Assembly: GCF_027596085.1 (NCBI RefSeq)
Contig: NC_072470.1
Span: forward strand, 6,811,787-6,875,786
DNA length: 64,000 bases
Direction: 5' to 3'
DNA from: Anoplopoma fimbria
Taxonomy: Eukaryota; Chordata; Actinopteri; Perciformes; Anoplopomatidae
The notes under the pieces are model-generated. The model was given only the letters and a program-made list of their open reading frames with translations. It did no database searches and was not told the DNA's origin. The position numbers and the translations under genes were made by a program. Shown here one piece after another: positions 17,911-32,000 of the stretch. Numbering within the stretch: position 1 is the stretch's first letter; each line of letters opens with the position of its first letter.

Positions 17911-18634
17911 ATGACAAGAAAAGGCAAGGGGTATAAATCTGAAAAAAGCCAAGACGAAGAGGGTTGTCTCGACAACGATGCCGAGGCCACTGAAGAAGCT
18001 GGCGCTACTGCAGCTAGCCCTGTAGCTGCTAATGCTATAGTCCCGGCTACAAACGAAGACGTCTTGGCAGCAATAAATGCATTGAAAAGCGCTGTAGATG
18101 TGAGATTCGACGAGCTAAAAGGGTCCCTATCCACCCTCAAATCTGCTCTATCAGACGTTACTGAACGTGTGTCGTCAACCGAGGTTGCCGTGGAATCGCA
18201 CGAGAAACGGCTAGAGGAGTTGGAGAGGCGACAAGCTAGCCTTGAATCCCAGTACACGCTACAAGAAGCCAAGCTAGCCTGCTAAAGATGGTAAATCTAG
18301 GGCTATCATTGCAAAGCTACACCACTTTCAGGTGAAGGAGCTGGTGTTGAAGCTTGCCAGGGAGAAAACGCCGCTGCAGTACGACGGGCGCTCTGTGTTC
18401 ATCTTTCCTGATCTAACGTCTGCTACCATGAAGAAACGGAAGGTGTTTCAGCACATTAAGGAGAAATGCAGAGTCAGGAAAATCAGGTGCGGTTTCAGGC
18501 ACCCAGCAAACTTTGTGGTCACAGTGGATGGCAATACTGGCACGTTCAACACCCCGGACGAAGCCGAAAAATTCCTGAGTCGGGAGGTACGGGACTGGAA
18601 CATGAATGTTGGGTCAAGCCGGCAAGTTGACTAA
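17911..18634 (+). pseudogene. L1 ORF1 relic (nucleic-acid chaperone), internally deleted
   Basis: The first piece, 17911-18285, encodes a charged N-terminus and a heptad-like coiled coil (VDVRFDELKGSLSTLKSALS). The second piece, about 18290-18634, lies in another frame and encodes the C-terminal domain (VFIFPDLTSATMKKRKVFQH, NTPDEAEKFL). The central RRM normally found between coiled coil and C-terminal domain is missing, so a deletion has both removed it and shifted the frame. Confidence 0.85.
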
Positions 18635-18650
18635 TTTATCTCTGTATTAT

Positions 18651-18654
<4 letters not shown>

Positions 18655-18692
<38 letters not shown>
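18655..18692 (+). repeat. 38-bp poly(A) tract between ORF1 and ORF2
   Basis: Uninterrupted run of 38 A inside the L1, 20 bp after the ORF1 stop codon and about 320 bp before the ORF2 start. Confidence 0.97.
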
Positions 18693-18694
<2 letters not shown>

Positions 18695-19013
18695 CCAAAC
18701 TCGCATTGAGAATTGAGAGGACAAATGTTTTATTTGCAATTATTATCCACGGTTGAGGTGGAGTCTCTCCCTTGCTTGGAGAGAGGTGAGTAGTTGTTTG
18801 CTATCTTGGGCCTTTATTGGCCCCCTGAGTTTAGCTTTAACTTTAAGTCTGGGGCATGGAAGCGTTTTCCATGGGGTTGTCTCTCCCTTTACTATGTTCA
18901 TGTGTTCTGTTCCATGTTCTTTTTTTGTCTGCACATCTTTTTTTTTTTTTGTCGGTTTACTGTATATTCCTTTTTGCCATGGTCATGTAACAAATTCCCT
19001 TATGTAGCATATT

Positions 19014-22000
19014 ATGTCAGATAGACCTACATCTTGTAAACACAGTGAAGGTGGAATTACATTGGTCAGTTGGAATGTATGGGGGATCAATAGCCCTCTT
19101 AAGAGAAGAAAGGTTTATGCACATCTACGCACACTCAAGGCTGATATTTCCTTCCTTCAAGAAACGCATATAAAAACAACGGCAGCAAAAATATTGTGTC
19201 CTTCATGGGCATCTCATGTATTTCAATCTAATTTTTCTACAAAAGCAAGAGGGGTAGCGATCCTTATTAAGAAAACAATAGCTTTTATCCACAAGCAAAC
19301 TATTTCTGATCACAGGGGCAGATATTTAATAGTTAAAGGGGAACTTAACTCTGTACCAGTTACCCTAATTAACGTGTATGGGCCAAATTTTGATGACCCC
19401 ATTTTCTTTCAGAATCTCTTCAACACTATACCCGATATGTCAAACTCAAATATAATTTTGGGTGGAGATTTAAATTCTGTTTTGGATCCTGTCTTAGACA
19501 GACAACACTCCCAAACCAGTTCATCTAAGAGCAGTGTTACTCTTAATAATTTAATGCAGTCATATAATCTAGTGGATATTTGGAGACTCCTCAACCCCAC
19601 AGCAAAAGACTTTTCTTTCTTTTCAGCAGTTCACAAGTCTTATTCTAGGATTGATTATTTCATTCTGGATTCTAAACTTTTAACACAAATAGTTGACTGC
19701 AAGTATCATAATATTCTCATATCGGATCATGCCCCTGTTTCTGTGAAACTTAAATTGAATTACAAGAGGGGAGAATTTAGCTGGCGCCTAAATAATGCAA
19801 CACTGAAAAATAAAGAATTTTGCTCTTATCTCTCAAACCAAATAGATCAATATGTACAAATGAATGACACTGGTGAAGTTGATGATTCCACACTTTGGGA
19901 GGCCATGAAGGCTGTTATTAGGGGCCACATTATATCCTATGAGGCAGCAGAAAAAAGAAAATCTAAAGAAAGGTTAACTGAAATTGATAATCAACTGGCT
20001 GATATGGAAGTGTTATATAGAGAAGGTAACAAACCTGAGTTACTCAAGAAGATCACTGCATTACGATATGAATACAATACTCTACTGTCAAAGAATGTGT
20101 CACGTTTACTGGTCCAAATTAGACAAAAATATTTTGAATTTGGCGACAAGCCCCATAGGTTGCTATCCCGTCAATTAAGGCAAACTCAGGCTTCTAGAGC
20201 CATACACTCTATTAAGTCAGATGATGGCACTCTCTGGACAGACCCTGAAAAAATTAATAAATGTTTTGCTGTTTTTTATGAACGTGTCTATCAGTCACAA
20301 GGAGAACCTGATCCTGACGAGATGGAAACATTTTTTGAAAATCTGGACCTACCTAAACTATCAGCAGAATCATCTCTTTCACTAGATAAAGAAATCAATT
20401 CAAAAGAAATAATGGAAGTGATCTCCTCCCTTCCCAACAATAAGGCAGCTGGGCCAGATGGCTTCAGTATAGAATTTTTCAAAGAATTTAGCTCTAAATT
20501 ATCGCCTCTCTTATTACGTATGCTTAATCACTCAATGTTGAACTCAAGGTTACCTCCCACCTTATATAAAGCCAACATTTCACTTATACCCAAGCCAGGC
20601 CGTAACCCTAACTTGGTCTCATCATACCGCCCCATTTCACTGTTGCCTATAGAAACCAAAATCCTGGGTAAAGTCTTGGCTAACAGATTAAAGGAGCACA
20701 TATGTTCCATTATTCATCCTGACCAATCAGGTTTCATGCCAGGGAGACATATGTATTTTAACTTGCGTCGTTTATTTCATGTGTTGTACACGGAGCACAC
20801 AGAGGAGGCTGTAGTAATCTCTCTGGACGCACAACGTGCGTTTGATCAGGTTGAGTGGCCTTATATGTTGATCACACTTGAAAAATTTGGTTTTGGACCC
20901 TCCTTTATGAAGTGGATTGAGATCATTTATTCACACCCAACTGCCTCTGTTATCACCAATCAAAACATTTCATGCCCTTTTGCAATCAACCGTGGGACCC
21001 GTCAGGGGTGCCCTCTCTCCCCTTTTTTATTTTCAATAATTATTGAGCCACTTGCTGCCAGTGTCAGACAAAGTCAATTAATATCCCCCGTTGAGATACA
21101 TGAGCAAGAGCATCATCTCTCGTTGTATGCAGATGACATTCTTTTGTTTATATCTCGTCCTGAAACATCAATACCTGCCCTCTTGACTCTAATTAGCAGT
21201 TTCGGCAAACTCTCTGGATTCTCTGTTAACTGGGACAAAAGTGAGTTAATGCCAGTGTCCAAGGAGGTTAATATGACGTATTTATTGTCCACTCCCTTTA
21301 AAAAGGCTTATGAGCATTTTTCATATCTTGGTGTTATTGTTACGAAAAAATCGGAGGACCTCTTACGAAAGAACTGGAACAGCAAAATTGAACAGCTTAA
21401 GCAGGGAATTAATTTCTGGAAGACTCTTCCTATTTCTCTCGTAGGGAAGATTAATGCTATTAAGATGATTGTACTGCCGCGTTTCCTCCATCTTTTTCAA
21501 TCCATTCCTTGCTTTATTGCTCAGTCTTACTTTAAGCAACTAGATTCCATTATTGTATCATTTATCTGGAACTACAAAGCCGTTAGAATTTCTAAAAAAC
21601 ATTTATGTAAAGCAAAGAATGTTGGTGGCTTTGCTTTACCAAATTTTAAAATGTACTATTGGGCTACTCATCTGTCTATGCTTGCTTGGTGGAGAAGGGG
21701 CCCCCCTCTATTTCAGATTCATGCCCAGCGTGGCTACGCATAGAACGGCTGCTTTGCAAAAAGTCCTCCTTGCTGGCACTGCTTAATAGCCCCACCACAG
21801 TCAAGAAGTCATGCTATAGTAACAGCCTTGTAATTCATGGCACTATACGCATATGGGAGCAGATAAAATCTTATATTAAGGCTCCAAAAATGTATACTGA
21901 CACTCCCATTTGTAATAATCACTCTTTTATACCAGGCATTAACGATGCAGCTTTCTTTGACTGGAAACAAAAGGGTATTGTTAACATAAATGATTTGTAT

Positions 22001-22814
22001 ATTGAAGGAAGTTTTGCCACATTTAGACAGCTACAAACTGCTTATAATATTTCTACCTCAAGCTTTTTCAGATATTTACAAATTAGAGACTTTATTCGTA
22101 AAAATGTAACGAACTATCAGAGCCTGAATAAGCACGAAACTCTTGAGACAATGAATAAATTTGACCCGGCTACTCGCGGGGCGGTTTCCTTCTTTTACAA
22201 AATTCTTCATAAGGGAGCTGTGCTGGGTACCGAGGAGCGTAAGCAGGCATGGGCAGATGAGTTAAATTTGGAACTGAGTGATGATATTTGGGATGAATGT
22301 TTGCGGAATGTGCACAGATGTTCAGTTAATGTTAGACACAATCTTATACAGTTTAAAACAGTCCACAGACTTTATTATTCCCTGGAGAAGCTAAACAAAT
22401 TTTACCCTAATGTCTCACCTGTCTGTAATCAATGTAAGTCCATGATAGGTAATTTAGCACACTCATTTTGGTTATGTAGCAAACTCCATTCATATTGGGA
22501 AAAGTATTTTTCAATGCTTCTCTGAGGCTTTTGGGAAACGTTTGGAACCTGACCCACTTGTGGCAATTCTGGGAGCTACAAGTCCCTTGTCTTTTATTAA
22601 TAAATACGAGAAGAAGGCTATTGAATTTGGGATGGTGCTTGCCAAGAAATTGATATTACGTGTGTGGAAGTTGGACTCTGTGCCTACATACGACCTGTGG
22701 TTAGGAGAAATGTCTAACACACTGCATTTGGAGCGACTGAGATACTATAACGATGATAGAGGAGATGTGTTTGATAAGATTTGGGACCCTGTACTAGGAT
22801 TCTTTAATGGGTAG
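19014..22814 (+). pseudogene. L1 ORF2 (endonuclease-reverse transcriptase), two frameshifts
   Basis: About 1,267 codons, full length for the family. Endonuclease: VSWNVWGINSP near residue 18, LQETHIK near 48, GGDLNSV near 150, SRIDYFIL near 215 and catalytic SDHAPV near 240. Reverse transcriptase: GPDGFSIEFFKEF, LIPKPGR, SYRPISLLP, VISLDAQRAFDQVEW, RGTRQGCPLSPFLF and catalytic YADD near 704. The C-terminus has a CNQC...H...C knuckle. The frame is lost in a G/C run near 21,700 (stop at 21741-21743) and continues in a second frame to 22,525; a T run near 22,505 restores the first frame, which ends at 22,814. The shifts look like a one-base loss and a one-base gain. Confidence 0.93.
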
Positions 22815-23034
22815 GCCGCTCTATAGTGCTTTACTATGCATATGTATGTGTATTTTTCTTTTTTATTGTACTCTGACATTCACTTGACAAAACTTCTGAT
22901 CCTTTTACTTCATATTTATGTTTTGACCATGGACCGCGGCTGCTAATTTTGATGTGCTTTGTTCTGTATGTTATATGTGTTTGTATGCACTGTCTGTTCT
23001 AAAAACTGAAAACTTCAATAAACATATTTAAAAT

Positions 23035-26000
23035 AAAAAGTTGAAAAAAAGTCATAGTATAGTATGTTGAAAAAAGTCTAAATAAAGTCATGGTATAGTA
23101 TGTTGAAAAAATTCAAAGTATAGTATGTCAAAAAGTTGAAATAAAGTCATAGTATAGCATGTCGAAAAAAGTCAAAATATAGTATGTCGATAAAGTCATA
23201 GTATAGTATGTTGAAAAAACTCTAAATAAAATCATAGTATAGCATGTCGAAAAAAATAAAAATGTCATAATATAGTATGTTGAAAAAAGTGACCAAAAAG
23301 TCATAGTATAGTATGTCGAAAAAAAGTCAAAATATAGTATGTCGATAAAGTCATAGTATAGTATGTTGAAAAAGTCTAAATAATGTCATAGTATAGTATG
23401 TTGAAAAAAAGTCATACCATAGTATGTCAAAAAGTTGAAAAAAAGTCATAGTATAGTATGTCGAAAAAAAGTGAAAAAAAGTCAAAATATAGTATTTCAA
23501 TAAAGTCATAGTATAGTATGTTGAAAAAAGTCTAAATAATGTCATAGTATAGTATGTTGAAAAAAATTCATACCATAGCATGTCAAAAAGTTAAAAAAAA
23601 AAGTCATAGTATTGTATGTCGAAAAAAAGTGAAAGAAAAGTAAAAATATAGTATTTCAATAAAGTCATAGTATAGTATGTTGAAAAAAGTCTAAATAAAG
23701 TCATAGTATAGTTTGTTTGAAAAAATTCATTGTATAGTATGTCAAAAAGTTGAAAAAAAGTCATAGTATAGTATGTCAAAAAGTTGAAAAAAAGTCATAG
23801 TATAGTATGTCGAAAAAAAGTGAAAAAAAGTCAAAATATAGTATTTCAATAAAGTCATAGTATAGTATGTTGAAAAAAAGTCTAAATAAAGTCATAGTAT
23901 AGTTTGTTTGAAAAAATTCATTGTATAGTATGTCAAAAAGTTGAAAAAAAGTCATAGTATAGTATGTCAAAAAGTTGAAAAAAAGTCATAGTATAGTATG
24001 TCGAAAAAAAGTGAAAAAAAGTCAAAATATAGTATTTCAATAAAGTCATAGTATAGTATGTTGAAAAAAGTCTAAATAATGTCATAGTATAGTATGTTGA
24101 AAAAAAGTCATACCATAGCATGTCAAAAAGTTGAAAAAAAGTCATAGTATAGTATGTCGAAAAAAAGTGAAAAAAAGTCAAAATATAGTATGTCGATAAA
24201 GTCATAGTATAGTATGTTGAAAAAAGTCTAAATAATGTCATAGTATAGTATGTTGAAAAAAAGTCATACCATAGCATGTCAAAAAGTTTAAAAAAAGTCA
24301 TAGTATTGTATGTCGAAAAAAAGTGAAAAAAAAAAAAAGTCAAAATATAGTATTTCAATAAAGTCATAGTATAGTATGTTGAAAAAAGTCTAAATAAAGT
24401 CATAGTATAGTTTGTTTGAAAAAATTCATTGTATAGTATGTCAAAAAGTTGAAAAAAAGTCATAGTATAGTATGTCAAAAAGTTGAAAAAAAGTCATAGT
24501 ATAGTATGTCAAAAAAAAGTGAAAAAAAGTCAAAATATAGTATTTCAATAAAGTCATAGTATAGTATGTTGAAAAAAGTCTAAATAAAGTCATAGTATAG
24601 TTTGTTTGAAAAAATTCATTGTATAATATGTCAAAAAGTTGAAAAAAAGTCATAGTATAGTATGTCAAAAAGATGAAAAAAAGTCATAGTATAGTATGTC
24701 GAAAAAAAAATTGAAAAAAAGTCAAAATATAGTATTTCAATAAAGTCATAGTATAGTATGTTGAAAAAAGTCTAAATAATGTCATAGTATAGTATGTTGA
24801 AAAAAAGTCATCATAGCATGTCAAAAAGTTAAAAAAAAGTCATAGTATTGTATGTCGAAAAAAAAAAAAAAAAAGTCAAAATATAGTATTTCAATAAAGT
24901 CATAGTATAGTATGTTGAAAAAAGTCTAAATAAAGTCATAGTATAGTTTGTTTGAAAAAATTCATTGTATAGTATGTCAAAAAGTTGAAAAAAAGTCATA
25001 GTATAGTATGTCAAAAAGTTGAAAAAAAGTCATAGTATAGTATGTCGAAAAAAAGTGAAAAAAAGTCAAAATATAGTATTTCAATAAAGTCATAGTATAG
25101 TATGTTGAAAAAAGTCTAAATAAAGTCATAGTATAGTTTGTTTGAAAAAATTCATTGTATAATATGTCAAAAAGTTGAAAAAAAGTCATAGTATAGTATG
25201 TCGAAAAAAAGTGAAAAAAAGTCAAAATATAGTATTTCAATAAAGTCATAGTATAGTATGTTGAAAAAAGTCTAAATAAAGTCATAGTATAGTTTGTTTG
25301 AAAAAATTCATTGTATAGTATGTCAAAAAGTTGAAAAAAAAAATTCATTGTATAGTATGTCAAAAAGTTGAAAAAAAGTCATAGTATAGTATGTCGAAAA
25401 AAAGTGAAAAAAAGTCAAAATATAGTATTTCAATAAAGTCATAGTATAGTATGTTGAAAAAAGTCTAAATAAAGTCATAGTATAGTTTGTTTGAAAAAAT
25501 TCATTGTATAGTATGTCAAAAAGTTGAAAAAAAGTCATAGTATAGTATGTCAAAAAGTTGAAAAAAAGTCATAGTATAGTATGTCGAAAAAAAGTGAAAA
25601 AAAGTCAAAATATAGTATTTCAATAAAGTCATAGTATAGTATGTTGAAAAAAGTCTAAATAAAGTCATAGTATAGTTTGTTTGAAAAAATTCATTGTATA
25701 ATATGTCAAAAAGTTGAAAAAAAGTCATAGTATAGTATGTCAAAAAGTTGAAAAAAAGTCATAGTATAGTATGTCGAAAAAAAGTGAAAAAAAGTCAAAA
25801 TATAGTATGTCGATAAAGTCATAGTATAGTATGTTGAAAAAAGTCTAAATAATGTCATAGTATAGTATGTTGAAAAAAAGTCATAGTATAGTATGTCAAA
25901 AAGATGAAAAAAAGTCATAGTATAGTATGTCGAAAAAAAGTGAAAAAAAAGTCAAAATATAGTATTTCAATAAAGTCATAGTATAGTATGTTGAAAAAAG

Positions 26001-29000
26001 TCTAAATAAAGTCATAGTATAGTTTGTTTGAAAAAATTCATTGTATAGTATGTCAAAAAGTTGAAAAAAAGTCATAGTATAGTATGTCAAAAAGTTGAAA
26101 AAAAGTCATAGTATAGTATGTCGAAAAAAAGTGAAAAAAAGTCAAAATATAGTATTTCAATAAAGTCATAGTATAGTATGTTGAAAAAAGTCTAAATAAA
26201 GTCATAGTATAGTTTGTTTGAAAAAATTCATTGTATAATATGTCAAAAAGTTGAAAAAAAGTCATAGTATAGTATGTCAAAAAGATGAAAGAAAGTCATA
26301 GTATAGTATGTCGTCGAAAAAGTGAAAAAAAGTCAAAATATAGTATTTCAATAAAGTCATAGTATAGTATGTTGAAAAAAGTCTAAATAATGTCATAGTA
26401 TAGTATGTTGAAAAAAAGTCATACCATAGCATGTCAAAAAGTTAAAAAAAAGTCATAGTATTGTATGTCGAAAAAAAGTCATAGTGAAAAAAAAAAAAAG
26501 TCAAAATATAGTATTTCAATAAAGTCATAGTATAGTATGTTGAAAAAAGTCTAAATAAAGTCATAGTATAGTTTGTTTGAAAAAATTCATTGTATAGTAT
26601 GTCAAAAAGTTGAAAAAAGGCATAGTATAGTATGTCAAAAAGTTGAAAAAAAGTCATAGTATAGTATGTCGAAAAAAAGTGAAAAAAAGTCAAAATATAG
26701 TATTTCAATAAAGTCATAGTATAGTATGTTGAAAAAAGTCTAAATAAAGTCATAGTATAGTTTGTTTGAAAAAATTCATTGTATAATATGTCAAAAAGTT
26801 GAAAAAAAGTCATAGTATAGTATGTCAAGATGAAAAAAAGTCATAGTATAGTATGTCGAAAAAAAGTGAAAAAAAGTCAAAATATAGTATTTCAATAAAG
26901 TCATAGTATAGTATGTTGAAAAAAGTCTAAATAAAGTCATAGTATAGTTTGTTTGAAAAAATTCATTGTATAGTATGTCAAAAAGTTGAAAAAAAGTCAT
27001 AGTATAGTATGTCAAAAAGTTGAAAAAAAGTCATAGTATAGTATGTCGAAAAAAAGTGAAAAAAAGTCAAAATATAGTATTTCAATAAAGTCATTGAAAA
27101 AAGTCTAAATAAAGTCATAGTATAGTTTGTTTGAAAAAATTCATTGTATAATATGTCAAAAAGTTGAAAAAAAGTCATAGTATAGTATGTCAAAAAGATG
27201 AAAAAAAGTCATAGTATAGTATGTCGAAAAAAAAAAAAATGTCAAAATATAGTATTTCAATAAAGTCATAGTATAGTATGTTGAAAAAAGTCTAAATAAA
27301 GTCATAGTATAGTTTGTTTGAAAAAATTCATTGTATAATATGTCAAAAAGTTGAAAAAAAGTCATAGTATAGTATGTCAAAAAGATGAAAAAAAGTCATA
27401 GTATAGTATGTCGAAAAAAAGTGAAAAAAAGTCAAAATATAGTATTTCAATAAAGTCATAGTATAGTATGTTGAAAAAAGTCTAAATAATGTCATAGTAT
27501 AGTATGTTGAAAAAAAGTCATACCATAGCATGTCAAAAAGTTAAAAAAAAGTCATAGTATTGTATGTCGAAAAAAAGTGAAAAAAAAGTCAAAATATAGT
27601 ATTTCAATAAAGTCATAGTATAGTATGTTGAAAAAAGTCTAAATAAAGTCATAGTATAGTTTGTTTGAAAAAATTCATTGTATAATATGTCAAAAAGTTG
27701 AAAAAAATTCATAGTATAGTATGTCAAAAAGATGAAAAAAAGTCATAGTATAGTATGTCGAAAAAAAGTCAAAATATAGTATGTCGATAAAGTCATAGTA
27801 TAGTATGTTGAAAAAAGTCTAAATAAAGTCATAGTATAGTATGTTTGAAAAAAGTCATAGTATAGTATGTCAAAAAGTTGAAAAAAAGTCATAGTATAGT
27901 ATGTCAAAAAGTTGAAAAAAAGTCATAGTATAGTATGTCAAAAAGTTGAAAAAAAGTCATAGTATAGTATGTCGAAAAAAAGTGAAAAAAAGTCAAAATA
28001 TAGTATTTCAATAAAGTCATAGTATAGTATGTTGAAAAAAGTCTAAATAAAGTCATAGTATAGTTTGTTTGAAAAAATTCATTGTATAATATGTCAAAAA
28101 GTTGAAAAAAAGTCATAGTATAGTATGTCAAAAAGATGAAAAAAAAAAAGTCATAGTATAGTATGTCGAAAAAAAGTGAAAAAAAGTCAAAATATAGTAT
28201 TTCAATAAAGTCATAGTATAGTATGTTGAAAAAAGTCTAAATAATGTCATAGTATAGTATGTTGAAAAAAAGTCATACCATAGCATGTCAAAAAGTTTAA
28301 AAAAAGTCATAGTATTGTATGTCAAAAAAAGTGAAAAAAAAGTCAAAATATAGTATTTCAATAAAGTCATAGTATAGTATGTTGAAAAAAGTCTAAATAA
28401 AGTCATAGTATAGTTTGTCAAAAAGTTGAAAAAAAGTCAAAAAAAAGTCATAGTATAGTATGTCGAAAAAAAAGTGAAAAAAAGTCAAAATATAGTATTT
28501 CAATAAAGTCATAGTATAGTTTGTTTGAAAAAATTCATTGTATAATATGTCAAAAAGTTGAAAAAAAGTCATAGTATAGTATGTCAAAAAGATGAAAAAA
28601 AGTCATAGTATAGTATGTCGAAAAAAAGTGAAAAAAAGTCAAAATATAGTATGTCGATAAAGTCATAGTATAGTATGTTGAAAAAAGTCTAAATAATGTC
28701 ATAGTATAGTATGTTGAAAAAAGTCATACCATAGCATGTCAAAAAGTTAAAAAAAAAAAAGTCATAGTATTGTATGTCGAAAAAAAGTGAAAAAAAAGTC
28801 AAAATATAGTATTTCAATAAAGTCATAGTATAGTATGTTGAAAAAAGTCTAAATAAAGTCATAGTATAGTTTGTTTGAAAAAATTCATTGTATAATATGT
28901 CAAAAAGTTGAAAAAAATTCATAGTATAGTATGTCAAAAAGATGAAAAAAAGTCATAGTATAGTATGTCGAAAAAAAGTGAAAAAAAGTCAAAATATAGT

Positions 29001-32000
29001 ATGTCGATAAAGTCATAGTATAGTATGTTGAAAAAAGTCTAAATAAAGTCATAGTATAAAAAGTCATGTTAGTATGTCAAAAAGTTGAAAAAAAGTCATA
29101 GTATAGTATGTCAAAAAGTTGAAAAAAAGTCATAGTATAGTATGTCAAAAAGTTGAAAAAAAGTCATAGTATAGTATGTCGAAAAAAAGTGAAAAAAAGT
29201 CAAAATATAGTATTTCAATAAAGTCATAGTATAGTATGTTGAAAAAAGTCTAAATAATGTCATAGTATAGTATGTTGAAAAAAAGTCATACCATAGCATG
29301 TCAAAAAGTTAAAAAAAAAGTCATAGTATTGTATGTCGAAAAGATTAAAAAAAGTCATAGTATAGTATGTCGAAAAAAAGTCAAAATATAGTATTTCAAT
29401 AAAGTCATAGTATAGTATGTTGAAAAAAGTCTAAATAAAGTCATAGTATAGTTTGTTTGAAAAAATTCATTGTATAGTATGTCAAAAAGTTGAAAAAAAG
29501 TCATAGTATAGTATGTCAAAAAGATTAAAAAAAGTCATAGTATAGTATGTCGAAAAAAAGTCAAAATATAGTATTTCAATAAAGTCATAGTATAGTATGT
29601 TGAAAAAAGTCTAAATAAAGTCATAGTATAGTTTGTTTGAAAAAATTCATTGTATAGTATGTCAAAAAGTTGGAAAAAAAGTCATAGTATAGTATGTCAA
29701 AAAGTTGAAAAAAAGTCATAGTATAGTATGTCGAAAAAAAGTGAAAAAAAAGTCAAAATATAGTATTTCAATAAAGTCATAGTATAGTATGTTGAAAAAA
29801 GTCTAAATAAAGTCATAGTATAGTTTGTTTGAAAAAATTCATTGTATAATATGTCAAAAAGTTGAAAAAAAGTCATAGTATAGTATGTCGAAAAAAAGTG
29901 AAAAAAAGTCAAAATATAGTATGTCGATAAAATCATAGTATAGTATGTTGAAAAAAGTCTAAATAATGTCATAGTATAGTATGTTGAAAAAAAGTCATAC
30001 CATAGCATGTCAAAAAGTGAAAAAAAAAGTCATAGTATTGTATGTCGAAAAAAAGTGAAAAAAAAGTCAAAATATAGTATTTCAATAAAGTCATAGTATA
30101 GTATGTTGAAAAAAGTCTAAATAAAGTCATAGTATAGTTTGTTTGAAAAAATTCATTGTATAGTATGTCAAAAAGTTGAAAAAAAGTCATAGTATAGTAT
30201 GTCAAAAAGTTGAAAAAAAGTCATAGTATAGTATGTCGAAAAAAAGTGAAAAAAAGTCAAAATATAGTATTTCAATAAAGTCATAGTATAGTATGTTGAA
30301 AAAAGTCTAAATAAAGTCATAGTATAGTTTGTTTGAAAAAATTCATTGTATAATATGTCAAAAAGTTGAAAAAAGTCATAGTATAGTATGTCAAAAAGAT
30401 GAAAAAAAGTCATAGTATAGTATGTCGAAAAAAAGTGAAAAAAAGTCAAAATATAGTATTTCAATAAAGTCATAGTATAGTATGTTGAAAAAAGTCTAAA
30501 TAATGTCATAGTATAGTATGTTGAAAAAAAGTCATACCATAGCATGTCAAAAAGTTAAAAAAAAAGTCATAGTATTGTATGTCGAAAAAAAGTGAAAAAA
30601 AAGTCAAAATATAGTATTTCAATAAAGTCATAGTATAGTATGTTGAAAAAAGTCTAAATAAAGTCATAGTATAGTTTGTTTGAAAAAATTCATTGTATAG
30701 TATGTCAAAAAGTTGAAAAAAAGTCATAGTATAGTATGTCAAAAAGTTGAAAAAAAGTCATAGTATAGTATGTCGAAAAAAAAGTGAAAAAAAGTCAAAA
30801 TATAGTATTTCAATAAAGTCATAGTATAGTATGTTGAAAAAAGTCTAAATAAAGTCATAGTATAGTTTGTTTGAAAAAATTCATTGTATAATATGTCAAA
30901 AAGTTAAAAAAAAAGTCATAGTATAGTATGTCAAAAAGATGAAAAAAAGTCATAGTATAGTATGTCGAAAAAAAGTGAAAAAAAGTCAAAATATAGTATT
31001 TCAATAAAGTCATAGTATAGTATGTTGAAAAAAGTCTAAATAAAGTCATAGTATAGTTTGTTTGAAAAAATTCATTGTATAGTATGTCAAAAAGTTGAAA
31101 AAAAGTCATAGTATAGTATGTCAAAAAGTTGAAAAAAAGTCATAGTATAGTATGTCGAAAAAAAGTGAAAAAAAGTCAAAATATAGTATTTCAATAAAGT
31201 CATAGTATAGTAAAAAAGTCTAAATAAAGTCATAGTATAGTTTGTTTGAAAAAATTCATTGTATAATATGTCAAAAAGTTGAAAAAAAGTCATAGTATAG
31301 TATGTCAAAAAGATGAAAAAAAGTCATAGTATAGTATGTCGAAAAAAAGTCAAAATATAGTATTTCAATAAAGTCATAGTATAGTATGTTGAAAAAAGTC
31401 TAAATAAAGTCATAGTATAGTTTGTTTGAAAAAATTCATTGTATAATATGTCAAAAAGTTGAAAAAAAGTCATAGTATAGTATGTCAAAAAGATGAAAAA
31501 AAGTCATAGTATAGTATGTCGAAAAAAAGTGAAAAAAAGTCAAAATATAGTATTTCAATAAAGTCATAGTATAGTATGTTGAAAAAAGTCTAAATAATGT
31601 CATAGTATAGTATGTTGAAAAAAGTCATACCATATAGCATGTCAAAAAGTTAAAAAAAAAAGTCATAGTATTGTATGTCGAAAAAAAGTGAAAAAAAAGT
31701 CAAAATATAGTATTTCAATAAAGTCATAGTATAGTATGTTGAAAAAAGTCTAAATAAAGTCATAGTATAGTTTGTTTGAAAAAATTCATTGTATAGTATG
31801 TCAAAAAGTTGAAAAAAAGTCATAGTATAGTATGTCAAAAAGATGAAAAAAAGTCATAGTATAGTATGTCGAAAAAAAGTGAAAAAAAGTCAAAATATAG
31901 TATTTCAATAAAGTCATAGTATAGTATGTTGAAAAAAGTCTAAATAAAGTCATAGTATAGTTTGTTTGAAAAAAGTCATAGTATAGTATGTCAAAAAGTT

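Larger units (their letters stand above)
17787..23034 (+). mobile_element. Full-length, inactivated Tx1-type L1 (LINE)
   Basis: A 5.25-kb non-LTR retrotransposon with 5' UTR, ORF1, ORF2 and a short 3' UTR ending TTCAATAAACATATTT. It is flanked by a 15-bp target-site duplication AAAAAGTTGAAAAAA (17771-17785 and 23035-23049) whose sequence is satellite. The apurinic-type endonuclease plus reverse transcriptase and the ORF2 C-terminal Cys/His motif place it in the L1 superfamily; its likeness to fish/frog Tx1-like L1s is from memory. Both ORFs are broken. The mirror position in the right arm has no such element. Confidence 0.92.

Noticed and set aside
19014..21743. A host gene of 909 codons
   Set aside because: Endonuclease and reverse-transcriptase motifs, flanking target duplication and broken ORF1 show it is a LINE.
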